Part shown: positions 40,997 to 52,700 of the stretch, in pieces | How the letters are laid out: every line of letters begins with the position of its first letter | Numbering within the stretch: position 1 is the stretch's first letter | DNA from: Phytophthora colocasiae | Lineage: Eukaryota; Oomycota; Peronosporomycetes; Peronosporales; Peronosporaceae | Direction: 5' to 3' | DNA: 64,000 nucleotides | Assembly: GCA_018806915.1 (NCBI GenBank) | Contig: JAGKQI010000100.1 | Coordinates: forward strand, 1,054,001 to 1,118,000 | Notes under the pieces: model-generated | Database searches by the model: none | Seen by the model: only the letters and a program-made list of their open reading frames with translations | What the model was told of the DNA's origin: nothing | Program-made: the position numbers and the translations under genes

Positions 40997-43150
40997 TTAT
41001 CGCTCTCGACTTAAGTGTTGAAGCTGGCGGGGTAGACGTAGAAATACGTATTTTTAGTCAGCGCCACAACTACAGACGCTTGCACGGTGTTGGTCTCCAG
41101 GATCGCCTTGTTAGTTTCAAAGGAAGGGAGTTCAAAAGCTCTATGGAGCCCGCCCTGAGGGCCCTCTTCGTCTGCCCCGTAGTGTACTGCTTTCAGCTGA
41201 AACTGAAGCAACGTCCCTTGACTTCCTTCCAATATTCGGTGAGGTCTACGAAGAGGAACGTGACCCGTTCCGTCTTCAGGCGAGCATCCCAACGTTGACG
41301 CCGTCGATAAAAAAATCTTCAAGCGAATAAAGAACATAGTTCAGTCGTCCGAGAAGCTCTGGTACACCAAGCGCGTATTGTGGACAGCGCTGAAGTCGCT
41401 TCCAGGGGGGGGGGGCAAGGCAGGGCGTCGTGTTGCTTGAGGTAAGCGTACTCCTGCTCGCGGCCTCCTGCTGGTTGCGCTCGGCCTCCTGATCCTCGTG
41501 GCATTCTGCCGCAACGCACCACTTGGGTTCGACGGGCTGCTTTGGCTCCACGCGCTGCACGCGCTGCTCGGGCTCCAGGACTGTTTCGGCTCCACGGACT
41601 GCTTCGGCTCCACGGGCTGCACGCACAGATGGGGGTTAACGTGATGCAAGCACCGCTTGGCGTGCTGCTTTGTGGGAGGGGGGGATAGATGTCGCCCACC
41701 CTCGACCTACGCCCACCCTGCGGTTATTGCACACCAACACGATTTGCTAGGGGTTGGGCGGATCTGTGCGCCTGCGCTGCAGGTTCAAAATAAGAACGCC
41801 CAACCTTACTTTTTAAAGCGACAATTGAAATTACGTTTGGGGATTGATTCCATGGCCTTCAAATCGCTATTTAGGCACAGAAGACAAAGACAACTGCTCG
41901 CCGGATTACGAGAAAACTACGACTGCGCAGTCCCTGACATTAGTATACAGTATGCAATACTAAAGCTAAATATACTCTGCGACGAGACTCAGCATGACCA
42001 AGCCAGAATTCAACTGCGAAGAGATACTTGGAACACGACAGACGCCTACTGCCGTAGTTCTGTAGTATTCCCGGGGTCAAAATTCAAAGTCATTAACACA
42101 AGGGCTAACCCCCAGGAACTGTAGCCTAGTGTATTGATCAGAAATCGAAGAGTGAGCTTCGGCAACGAGCATCCACTCAGAGAGAACGAGTACTTAAAGA
42201 CGGAACTCCTTGAAGCGGCTGCTCGCCAAGCAATCATTCCTAAGGATACATGTAGCTAGACATACAAGCTCCAAGTGCAAACAAAGTCAGCCACTAACAG
42301 CCTTACCTGTTATAACATGTAGAAGTTGCCTCAGCTAATCTGTAGGACACAGTCTGTGGTGTCTGCTTGGGGAGTGTGCAGTCTGTTGCAGATAGAACTA
42401 AGCTTTAGAGCCTAGGTTCTACTACACCCTTAGTTCCCCACGTCTTCCTCTGGAAAACGTACAAGGGTTCAACATCGGCATCATTGATCTTGTGTAGTTT
42501 CACATTGATGAATCTAAGCGGTTCCAACCGTACGCGCCTTGCGTTTGCGGCTAGATCGTCGTAGTTGATGCTGCTGCTCGTTGCCGAGTTCTTGTGCTGA
42601 CATTGCGTCTGAAACACTTGGTACATCCGCAGCAACAGTCACCATATTAGTCTGGCGTCCATGAGGCAAGTAGGACCGCTTGACTCGTCGCCGAGCACCT
42701 GGACGCTCACCGCCAGGCTCTCCATCATTTGTACCTTCGCCTTGCTGAGAAATACTTCTAAAAGCACTCCGGGCAGTTTGGCGTCGGCGTTACCTACCGG
42801 TCGGCATTCGTTTTGACTTCTTCAAATTTCCTGATGGCACATGCGTTTAGTTGGCAGGTAAGGTCTCCGTAGTTGTCGTAATAGTTCGCTGTTCACGGTT
42901 TCCGGCAAGCTTCTGCCAGTAGTCAGATAGCCGGTTGTCTCTGGCTTGTGCCACATAGTTGTCTAGATAGATAGTTCCTGGCTGATTCGATCTCGTCTGG
43001 GCAAATCGAATAGTGAGTTGCGCAGAGGTTTACCAAGGGGAAAGAGACATGACGCGGATGCATACTGGAAGCAAGTCTGAAAATCGAAAGTTAAACTATT
43101 CTATAGATAGACGACCCTAAACACTTTTAGATCTTACCTATGTAAAAGAA
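40997..43150. other. no clear gene; repeats and ORF remnants
   Basis: A G-run (41407-41416) and short repeats (CGGCTCCACGGACTGCTT-like, about 41530-41630) are present. The plus-strand frame 41657-42124 (155 codons) and the minus-strand frame 42405-42635 (76 codons, LRFINVKLHKINDADVEPLYVF) may be retroelement remnants because they have no other support. I recognise no family. Confidence 0.4.
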
Positions 43151-43222
43151 TACAACAGCGACAGATAGTAACACGTGAATATCAGTTGCGAGGATCTGCA
43201 TTGGCTCATATGAGTTCTCAAT

Positions 43223-43291
43223 CGTCTTCGAACCCTTCCAGATCACTAGCACTTATTGTCTTCAAACCCTTCCAGTTCACTAGCACTTAAA
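43223..43291 (-). repeat. short tandem duplication (35-base period) in the element C chromodomain
   Basis: GTCTTC(G/A)AACCCTTCCAG(A/T)TCACTAGCACTTA occurs at 43223 and again at 43258. Each copy encodes the (L/V)xWKG core of the chromodomain on the minus strand. The period is not a multiple of three, so it breaks the frame. Confidence 0.8.
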
Positions 43292-43489
43292 GTCCTGGAT
43301 ATCATCCTTCCACCGATGCGACTTAAGCTCATTTACAGCGAGCAATATTCCTTGCGAGGCCACATGCCCCAACAGTTCCTAGTCCCTAGTTACTTAAAGT
43401 CCTGGATATCATCCTTCCACCGATGCGACTTAAGCTCATTTACAGCGAGCAATATTCCTTGCGAGACCACATGCCCCAACAGTTCCTAG
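43285..43489 (-). repeat. 98-base tandem duplication in the element C pol gene
   Basis: Bases 43285-43382 recur at 43392-43489 with one mismatch and a 9-base spacer. On the minus strand each copy encodes the linker between GPY/F and chromodomain (HVVSQGILLAVNELKSHRW). The 107-base period shifts the reading frame. Confidence 0.9.
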
Positions 43490-43929
43490 GTGATATCGAG
43501 GCTGCTGTCAGCGTAAAATTTCAGCCGGGACGTATGCACATCAAGATCGTCACCGGTGACGAGGTGTTGTGCGTGAAAAAAGTGTGCATCAACCGTAATA
43601 CTCGATAGGGCCCAACCGATGACACTTGCAACTTGTTCTTGTGTTTTTATCCACTCTTTACCGCAAGACAAAATCGCCCTCTGAGAAGTTAACGAGATTT
43701 TCCCCTCACTCTTTCTTCTTATTCAGACGTCTCTGTTTCAGACCACAGCGTTGTGGATCACTTGTATGCTGGAACGCAGCTCTGCGACAACTCTTTCACT
43801 GTCAGGTATAGTTTGCAACTTGCCATGATCCGGTAGATAGAACTCACGCAACGGTGTTGGACATTCCAAACCCGTCAACAGCTCCACTGGAGCACGATTC
43901 GCCAGAGAAGGAACTGCAGTGTGGTTCAA
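43486..43929 (-). pseudogene. element C integrase C-terminus and GPY/F-like module
   Basis: The frame 43738-43929 reads NHTAVPSLANRAPVELLTGL, the segment that closes the gypsy integrase core in oomycetes. In another frame 43486-43671 reads DAHFFHAQHLVTGDDLDV and SRLKFYADSSLDIT, typical of the module before the chromodomain. Several stops and a frame change separate the two. Confidence 0.7.
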
Positions 43930-43942
43930 GTTTGCCTGAATT

Positions 43943-44678
43943 GTATTGTATTGTATTTACGTTTTCGCGTAACCTTTTTACACTGGCTAGACTCTAAAAT
44001 AGCTAGCTGGAAGCGTAGGCCAGGTGAGGCAAACTGGTACTGTACCCAATCGTGGGTACAGTACCAGTGTACCTTTTTCCGCATACGTCAGGAAATGTGA
44101 GGCTCTCCTCGCCCCCCCGCGTCCTCGGTAGTAAATGGCGCTCGCCGCGTCGCTCTCCTTCACAGGTCTCTTCGTCAACTTCTGGAAGCCGTCGGTCCTG
44201 CCGTCAATCGATTCCCACTGCTTCTTGTGCCTTGATCTGTAGTATCTGTTCTGCTCCTTGCACGTCCGCTCATCGGTCTTCAGCATGTCCAGCGTAGCCC
44301 CGTGCCTTGATCTTAGTATCTGTTCTTGTGCCTTGCGCTCCTCTTGCTGAATCCTTTGTCTGCCATCGTGCTGAGTACAAAGTCCCGGTTGGGAGTCCGC
44401 CCTACACCTTGGTCTTGTCGCGCGTCCAGTTCATCTTCCTGGGCCATGCCGTTAATAGCCCGCCCGCTACGGCGAACCCGGTCATAGCGCGCAGCGAAGC
44501 CTTCTGCGCGGCGAGTCCTTGGCCACAGCGTGCCACCAACTCACCACCTTGCCCGCAGAGATGACCTCACATGTCCCGCTAAGGACGAGGGGCTGCCCGA
44601 AGGCAGCGCCCGTAGAGCGGCGTCGAGGCTCAGCTCGGCGCCGTCTACCGGGAGGACGTCACTCCAACCCGACCAAAA
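43943..44678 (-). mobile_element. 736-base insertion in element C, probably non-LTR retroelement
   Basis: It is flanked by the 10-base direct repeat TGCCTGAATT (43933-43942 and 44679-44688) and splits the integrase between VYLV...IQA and NLNHTAV. On the minus strand it ends in AATACAATACAATAC, a short tandem tail that suggests a SINE or 5'-truncated LINE. Its minus strand is open for 99 codons (43987-44286), Lys/Arg-rich and unrecognised. It contains a perfect hairpin at 44033-44068. Confidence 0.65.
44033..44068. repeat. perfect hairpin, 16-base stem and 4-base loop
   Basis: ACTGGTACTGTACCCA is followed by ATCG and then by its exact reverse complement. It lies inside the 736-base insertion. 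Confidence 0.85.
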
Positions 44679-44705
44679 TGCCTGAATTATCGACACCAAA
44701 TAGAC

Positions 44706-45284
44706 TCAGTCCTTGCAGCTGACTTTGTACTCCAGGATCATTGCACGCACCACTTGTAGGATGTCGCGATTTACCCTCTCTACGGATCCGTTTATCCAAG
44801 ATGAGTACGCGGGGGTGAACTTCTGCAGAGTACGTAGACGACGTGCTAGTTCAGCAACAACTTCATTCTTGAAGTGTGTGCCGCAATCAGATACCCACTC
44901 AGGTGGCAGGCCAAACCGCGAGTGCCAATCTAGTAGTGCTTCCACTGCTACTCTGCTGTCAGCTGTGTCTGCAACTACTAACTCGCAATAATGCGTTGCG
45001 TGGTCCTTGAGGACCAGGATGTATTTGCTTCTGCCATAGCTGTTACCCAGGTAGAGATAATCGAAATGTAGCAATCCATTACGCGTTTTGCAATCGATCA
45101 CTTCGCCCCAAGCGCGTGGGATGATATTCCCCCTCGAGAGTGCAAACAAAATATGCACTGCTTCACAAACGTCTTGACAATGGTTGTAATTCCATCGATC
45201 GGGATACGCACCCCCTGCATATGGCATTGCTTGTAAGATACCAAGTCGTACTTTACTTCGCAACCCCTCGTCACTCATTAACAA
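44706..45284 (-). pseudogene. element C integrase core
   Basis: The catalytic triad is visible: Asp in LLHFDYLYLG, Asp in EWVSDCGTHFKNEV and Glu in NGSVERVNRD. A degenerate zinc-binding part lies upstream. The frame ends at a TGA where the family usually has Trp (KDW before VYLV), so a single base change created the stop. The insertion at 43943-44678 follows immediately. Confidence 0.8.
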
Positions 45285-47536
45285 CTTGTTAATGAACTTA
45301 AACCCAGACCGCTATTCAAGATCAAATAATTCCGTGAAACATCCAATTCTCCCGTCGTACAGTATCCTCAAGTAAACGTTTGTCGGTGTATTCGTGATTG
45401 TTCTTCTTGTGTGTTCTCTCGCCCAAGCAATGTTAACAGTGTCTTCACAAAGCGCGTTATGTGGGTGCGGGTGGGAGTCAGTTGCAACCATTCGCATATA
45501 TTTCCACCGTCGAGATACCAACGTTTAAGGTGAAAATATTGGCGTGATTCTGACGATGCATAAGTTTGTCTCTGAGAAACGATGAAGCTTGCAGCCGAAA
45601 CGTGATAGGGTCTCCCTCCCCCGTTCCTACCGCACTCACACCTTAGATGATTTTAATTTTGGAATATACCCTTTAATGGTATTGTTTGTCGTTTCCGCTC
45701 GACTTCGAATAAGCGTTTCACCCGCACTTTCCCCCGGCTCGACTTGCAGCTCCGGTGGACCCATTGCAATCTTCGAGCGACGAGATGTCATGAATAAAAC
45801 ATGACCTACTCAACATGTCTGATAATTATAATGGGGCTCTTTCAATCGGAGACGTCGTCTCTTCTCGTTGAGCACTCCTGAACAGCTGAGACAAAAGAAC
45901 AGAACACTCCCGAAAGCGCCTACGCGGACAGTTGAGTTGGGCGACGGCGGGGAAATTGCTGCGAAAGAGGACAAAGCAATAGTAAGTGAGCATTAGCGCC
46001 GTACAGAGGGCGAGAGAGAGAGAGAAGTTAACTGTTAACAGCAGACAACAGCCTTCTTCGCCTGCGTCTTTTCTATAATGGCCTCTCACATGGAACTCTC
46101 AAACGTCATACAAATTTGAACTGTCTGACTTTTTTGTCTGACGACTTCCGTACAAGAATCATTCTTTTTATTTTCACGTTTAACAGCATGGCGAAAAACA
46201 ACTGGCGTCTCAATACGCTTATATGAGGTGGCGACAGCGCCAACACGCACCTGAATTGCACTTTCACTGTGCGGTTACACGCCATGAGCACTATCTCAAC
46301 CCGCACCAGATTGTGAACACGTCGCACAAGTGTTTTGGGGTTGACGCACTCATCAACAATATCAACTCACTACGACCCTAAACGGTCTGGCTGCCTAAAC
46401 TTGATAACAAGCGACAATAACTTCACTCTTGACCGCACAAGCCCCGATTCTTCCAGTAGATCACAACCTAGACGCAATATGTTTATCCGGCTCACGACTG
46501 TATTGGCTATTCTGAAGTCTACCGGCATCTCGTCAATCCTCCTGGTAACTGGCTCTTCGATGGTCGCCTCATGCGGGGGAAGCTGGTTGGGCGATTCGGG
46601 ACCTGAAATCTCCGTCAAAAACAAAACAGTGGACTGCTGATAGGGCAAAGATGTATTTGCTGTCGAGAAAGAGGCCACTTCTAGCGAGATGATATCGTAG
46701 ACAATATCGAGAAGCACTATCGCTCCCTGGATTTGATGCAAAGGTTGAGTGATAAAGATTATCTGGAGATAGCAGAAATGATCAGAAAGTGATATATCTA
46801 CTTTTACTTTTTCCGATTTTGAATGAGTGCAAAGAATCTTTTGTACGACTGCAATTTGTTTGCGTGCAAACCACCAGGGAGGCCACGAAAGTTCCAAAGT
46901 CAAGCCAGAACGATGATCCTGATGAATCACCTCTGCTCGGTCGTCATGTGGAAAGCAGTCACCACGGAAGACGAATCATGTGTTGTGGAGCAGAAAACAG
47001 GACAACGTCTTTGAGTACCATCAGCGACTGCAGATTCCTACACGTTCAACCGTCAACAGCATATGTTGACATTAGGTCGAGGCTATGTGTATTCGACTGG
47101 ATTGAAGAAAACTTTCGGTTCTACTAGGAAATTGAGTTTGGTACCAGGGCAAACGAGGGAACTCTACGATGTAAAATTTGATACTTGCGAGCTGGCAGAG
47201 AACATCAACTTTGCCTATCGCGCAAAATACCTATTCATTTAGCCATAAGTACTGTAAGGGCGAAACTAGATAAATGTACCATCAAAACAGTCTATAAAAT
47301 ACAATATTTCGTAATTAATACACGCAGAATTCGTTATTGTAGAATATCCACATGACTTTCGGAGCATATTTGAAAATCATCGCTAATACATATGTTATTT
47401 TTTCTCCAACCAACAAATCGCACAGACAATCAGGCTCAATACTTAAGTGTACAGACTCCCCGCAGGCAACGAAGACCTGCGTTGTTTCGTCGACGTTTTG
47501 GCTGTCATGCAGTAAGTTCTTTGACGCAGCAGCTTT
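45285..47536. other. intergenic or ancient repeat DNA, no gene recognised
   Basis: A minus-strand frame at 45312-45521 may be the upstream part of element C. The minus-strand frame 46370-46930 (186 codons) contains no motif I know. An AG-rich run lies at 46010-46025. Nothing else is supported. Confidence 0.45.
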
Positions 47537-49388
47537 CTATATCTTGCTCATAACGAAACGAAGCTGACTCAGCCGCTTTTGTAACTTTCTGCTAGGCATA
47601 TCTCGCCCATCAAGCTGCCGAAGCGGTGGAATCTGCTTCGACTTGTTGCCACACACCCAAAGCAGCCCCAATTGGCGGACAGAGCAGTCTGGAATAGCAA
47701 AGTCACTCTGCACCCGTCCGAATTTTCCTCCCAATAGTGACACGGAGTAGATTGGTTATCGCCTGCGTCCACCTGGACTTCCGCCGTTGGAGACGCAGTC
47801 AGTTTGTCAACGAGACCTGTCACACCAGCATCTTCGAGGCACGCTCTGATGGTGGCGTGCATACCATCGTACGTGACTGCACCTACTCCGATTGCTCTCT
47901 TCTCTAACTCCGTGATAATATCTTTGACAGTATCCGTTCTTGTAGTCTCGATTTCTGACAAGGCATCCACTAAGCCGTCTTTAACCAATTTCATCTCGCA
48001 TAGTATTGCCACATGAGGAGGGATACCAGTCGGCCAGAACGAGTCTCAGTGCATCTATCCCCCGTCCTTACTCACGTCGATAATTGTTCCAGCAGGTTCT
48101 CATCCGAAAACAACAGCGTCTCGAATATGTGGTGCTTCGGCGACAGCGAAGAACACTGCGCGATATACCAACGAGGCCAAGCAGTACTCGTCAATGTACT
48201 CTAGTCTCTTTGGTAACGCTGGAAACATCGGTTTCAAACCCCTTTCGACACATTCATCTCAAAACGAAGTGTAGTGCTAAGGTCGAGAACTTGTAGATCT
48301 CAGTGAGTAAACCAGATACATGCATGTATCCGGCGGCTTCATACCGCAGATACGTATTCTGCACGCCTCCGAGTGACCACCCAGCTCGTAAATGGACCGT
48401 TGTCGACGAAGGGCACGCCGTAGACTCAGACGAACAGAACGCAGACGAACCTTTACGCATTGAATGTGTCCCAAGCTTGTCAGCACCAAGTCCTTGTCGC
48501 CTTAACTCGGCCGCCACATCGTCTTCACAAAGCAGTCTCATCCAGCGTACTGATTGCTACCGGGAAAGAGTAAATCGATTCCATCAACATCTGACGTCGC
48601 CCAGCAAAGTACCAGAGAAACTATCGGACAGATACTTGGCTGCAAAGGATTGGCGTAGACTTGCCGAGGGTCTCGAGGTCGATCTCCACCTTTGTCGTTC
48701 TTCATGTGCGCGAAGTAAATCTGCAGGGTATCATCTCTCCACTCCATGTGTGAATGCCGAATACCGAAAGCATTTGCCGAACGGCACATCAGGTTCCAGG
48801 CGATGACCATGTAGGCGTGAGCAAATGGCATTTCCTTGCTGGAATGAGCCATCTTGGTGCACAAAAAGGAGTACAAATCAGACATCAAAGGGTCAGTTTT
48901 AATTGTAGTGTCTTCATTTGCAGCGTTCGTAGCGAGCTAGTGCTTGAGTCCTTTGAAATAGTTGGTGTCAACTCTGATTCTAGCGCCTTGCTCATCGTGT
49001 GCCAATAATCACGAAGCAAATTAAACAGCCCTGATCTGTGTGTGTTCAGAGCGGAGAAGCTGAGGGAGCATCCATCTTTACGCTCAAGTGTTTCAAGCCA
49101 GGTAACAAAATCCTTTGCGGTGAGATCATGAAACTTCAGCGGCGCTGAGTTGCGGTCCTGAGTGACCAGTTCTTTGATACGTGCTCTCAACTGTTGTACG
49201 GTATAGTCGCTAGTATCTCCGAGGTGCTCCAAAAGCAGCGAAGACGCAAGGTGCGGTTTGTGACGAACGATCCAAACAAGGAAGCGGCAGTACGAGTTCT
49301 GGTAGGTAGCGCGTGAGCGCGCATTAACGGTGTTCTCGCGGATGTCTTGGACAGTTTGATCTAGTTTCTCCCAATCGTGGCCCTCCAT
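47537..49388 (-). pseudogene. tyrosine recombinase pseudogene, a family different from the Cryptons at 30-39 kb
   Basis: The N-terminal core-binding domain is 48885-49388 (MEGHDWEKLDQTVQDI ... NSYCRFLVWIVRHKPHL). The catalytic pieces are MCRSANAFGI (Arg), AHMKNDKGGD (Lys), GTHSMRKGSSAF (His and Arg, about 48449-48475), RAGWSLGGVQNTYLRYEAAG (Trp and the probable nucleophile Tyr). A C-terminal piece at 47537-48012 ends with WGGKFGRV and GRDMPSRKLQKRL in a second frame. The pattern matches the large Crypton-like recombinase family of Phytophthora with an HSxRKG box. Four or more frame breaks show decay. Confidence 0.75.
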
Positions 49389-49676
49389 TGTAGTTAGACA
49401 AGCTGTCTAACGTCTTCTGCCCAAAACGAGATTTGCACTATGAGACACAGAATCTAGGGGGGGGGAATCGCGAGATGTCCGACATCGTGTCTAACACTAA
49501 CCTAAATACATGTACTGGACTCAATGTCGCACCAATTTTGGGGAGGTTAGGTCTTAAACAATTTTTAGATTCGGTGGTAGCAGCGGTTCGTTTTGGTTAT
49601 ATCTTGTGTACATTTGGTATCAGGTCTATTCGGTCTACTTATGGAGTACATCTTGTGACTTTATTTATGTGGTACT
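49389..49676. other. boundary region between repeat-rich and gene-rich DNA
   Basis: It holds a G-run (49457-49466) and no gene. Right of it no transposon-derived coding sequence is seen up to the end of the window. Confidence 0.5.
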
Positions 49677-49690
49677 AGCATTGCAACTTT
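49677..49690 (+). promoter_or_regulatory. initiator-like element of the coiled-coil gene
   Basis: AGCATTGCAACTTT resembles the oomycete initiator (CATTNNNCAWTTT) and lies about 34 bases before the ATG at 49724. Confidence 0.35.
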
Positions 49691-49723
49691 GGGTACATTA
49701 TACCCAGATAGCTCTAGATTAGT

Positions 49724-52700
49724 ATGGCGGCCGACGTCAGCGCTCGCGTGCACCTCGTGGCTGAGAAGCTGCAGCAGAAGGCGCAGGACGCGCAGCGCAA
49801 GGGCAACGAAAATGCCGCACGCGCGTTGTCAGCCTCCGTGTCAGATCTACGTCAGGCCATGGCGCTCATCTCTGAGCAGCGTCATCTGTTAACACGTCGA
49901 CGCGGTGAGGGAGACGAAGAAGAAGACGATGCTGACGCGCATGTACAGGAGCTAGTGACGCGACTAGCGAGAGTGGAAGCGATGCTGGGCAAGAAGTCGG
50001 ACGATATGAAGTCCAAAGGCAATGAGAACGCGGCGGCGGCGCTGCAACAGTCCGCAGCAGCTGTAGATAAAGGCCGCAGCCTGTTAATTGAGCAGCAGCA
50101 GACGATCTTTGGGCTTCTGGGACGCTGGGAGAAGCTGGAGGACGTGGTTAGTGGTAAGAGGGGACGGAGACGCAGTAGTGGAGCAACTAATGACGGAGAA
50201 GAAGAAGAAGATCAGGAAATGGATACACCTCATGGTCGGCTGACTGCTCAAGTCCGACATCTTGTGCAGCTTGAAGCTGTGGTGAAAGAGATTTTCCCAG
50301 GGTGTCAAGACGTGGAGAAGGTGAAGGAAGAGATGGAGAAATTGAAAGATGAAGAGAAGGAGATTGAGGAGCTCAGGAAGGAGCTGAAAAAAGCTGAAGA
50401 AGACGCACTGGAAGCTCAAGAGATGCTCAAACAAGAGAGTTTGGCTCTGGAGGAAGTGAAGCAAGAGATGCAGAGGATGAAAGAGAAGGAGATTCAAAGA
50501 CAGGAGGAAGATGATGCGTTGCTGGAACAACAGCGAGAAGCGTGTCAGGCTATGGAACAACTTGTAAGGGAGGGCGATCAAGAGATCCAACGCATGACAC
50601 AGAGTGCAACGACACAGGCGGAAGAAATGCAGTCACTGCGAATTGAGATTGAGAGCTTGGCTGCTGAGAAGGAACGACTAGAGAGAACGCATACCGAAGA
50701 GATTGAGGGCTTGCAGGCACAGTTGGCGAGCGCAATGGACGCTCTGTCTTCGAAAGATGATGAAGGAGTAACGTCAACTGAGGAAGAGCAGCAGGGTTTA
50801 CAGGTTCAATTGGAGAATTTGATGGAGGAGAAAAACAGTCATGCGGATGAAGTTGAGAAGCTGCGTCTCCAGCTAAAGGATGCAAAAGCTTCTCTCGCTG
50901 CTGCAGCTGAGGAAAACGCATTGCCGAACGATGAAGAGCTCCAGTCGTTGCGGACACAGATTGAGACGCTGGCCTCCGAGAAGGAAAAACTCGTCAAGTT
51001 GCATGAGGTGGAAATGGAAAAGCTTCACGTGACACATACACAGGAAGCTGAAGACCTTCGTCAACAGCTCAACGATAGTTTGAACGATCCGACGAAGCAA
51101 GAGAAGACTTTGTCCAATGATACCGAAGAGCTGCAGAATAGGTTGGCGTCTTTAAGTGACGAGATGGAGAGGCTGCTTCAATCCCACGCGGAAGAAATCG
51201 ACGAGATCAAGCTGACGCATTCGCAACAGATTGAAAAGATTAAGCTGGAATATTCGCAAGATATTGAAGAGCTGGAGCTAAAGCATTCGCAAGAGATTGA
51301 AGATCTGGAGCTAAAGCATTCGCGAGGGATGGAAGAACTTAAGCTAGAGCATTCGCAAAAGATCCAAGAGCTTCGCCAAAGGATTGAAAGTGATGTGAGT
51401 AATTTATCGACGGAAAAAGAAGGCGTGGATGTTGTGACTGAAGATCTTCAGTCGCTGCAGACCAAGGTGGACAGCTTGCTTTCTGAGAAGGATGCCCTTG
51501 TGAAGGAACACTTACACGAAATTGAAGAACTAAAGTCTAAAACTGAAGATCTACAGTCGTTGAGAGACGCGTTAAACACACTGACATCAGAGAAGAACCA
51601 ACTCGAAAATTCTCATGCCAATGAGCTCGAGAAACTTCACGCGGACCATCAAGCTGAAATCGAAAGTCTTCGCCATCATCTTGCCGAAATATCGTCAAAC
51701 ACAAGGGATGATTCCGCATCGCATGCCGATGAACTGCAACAGCTTCGTGCTGAGGTTGGTGCCTTAACCATCGAGAAGGATCACCTCGTAAAGGAGCATG
51801 CAGTTGAGATCGAAAAGCTTCACTACGAGGTAGAGAACGTAAGATCTGATCCAAACCATGCAGCAGGCGATCAAGTGGAATCTAGTGTTGATATGATCGG
51901 TGAAAATGGAGTTCCGGTGATGGAATTAGAGGAAGACCAGTGCTCCGGTATTTCTGCTGAAGATGAGGTCGACACTAGCTCAAACGGAGGTGACGAGGCG
52001 AATCTTTCGCAGAAGGAGTCAGAAATGCAGGCTCTTGACGTTATGCGCTCTCAGCTGGCAGGATATGAAGAGAAATCCCAGGCTCAACAAGATAAAATCT
52101 CCAAGTTAGAGCAAGAGCAAGCTGATTACGAAGAGAAAATTGGAATTCTCACGAGTGATAAGGCGCAAGCATTAGAGGAGCTGCAGCACGCCCATGAGGC
52201 GGAAGTGTTGAGGTTGCAGGCCTCTCTGGATACACTTGAAGCTCAAGTTGCTGAGTACGAGGAGCGTTATCAAGCTCAGCAAACCACTATCACTTCGTTT
52301 GAGAACGTGCAAGTCGAACTTCAGAAACGAATCGAACTCCTTACGGATCAACAGGATCACGCAGTTGATAAACTGCAAAATTCACACGAGAAAGAAACGG
52401 CCCGTTTGGTTCAGTGTATTGCTGACAACGAAGGCACAATTAAATCATTATCAGAGCAATTGGGAGAGCTGAAAACCGAACTCGCTAAGAAATCGTCAGA
52501 GCAGAGTGAAACAGCAGAAGCTCTTGAGCGTTGCGAGGCTGAGCTTCGTTCCTCTCGTATGGAATTGGATGCTCAGGTTCTAGAGTGTTCGAAACTAAAG
52601 AGTGATCTGGAGACTCAGGATACGCAAAATGCAAAGAGTGGGGAGGTTGAACAGTGTCTGTCGCAGTTGACTGCTGAACTTGATGAAACGACGCGGAATA

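Larger units (their letters stand above)
43150..45521 (-). mobile_element. decayed Ty3/gypsy element C with chromodomain
   Basis: On the minus strand an integrase core (44706-45284), its C-terminal part (43738-43929), a GPY/F-like module (43486-43671) and a chromodomain-like stretch (about 43164-43256, WKGSKTIENSYEP) lie in order. No LTR was recognised. Stops, frameshifts, tandem duplications and a 736-base insertion show advanced decay. It differs in sequence from elements A and B. Confidence 0.75.

Noticed and set aside
46370..46930. 186-codon minus-strand ORF
   Set aside because: No motif, no start context and the opposite strand is open over part of it; left as unassigned.
50084..50590. 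168-codon minus-strand ORF of Phe/Leu-rich protein
   Set aside because: Antisense of a Glu/Lys/Gln-rich coiled coil always reads Phe/Leu/Ser; the coiled-coil gene is well supported.
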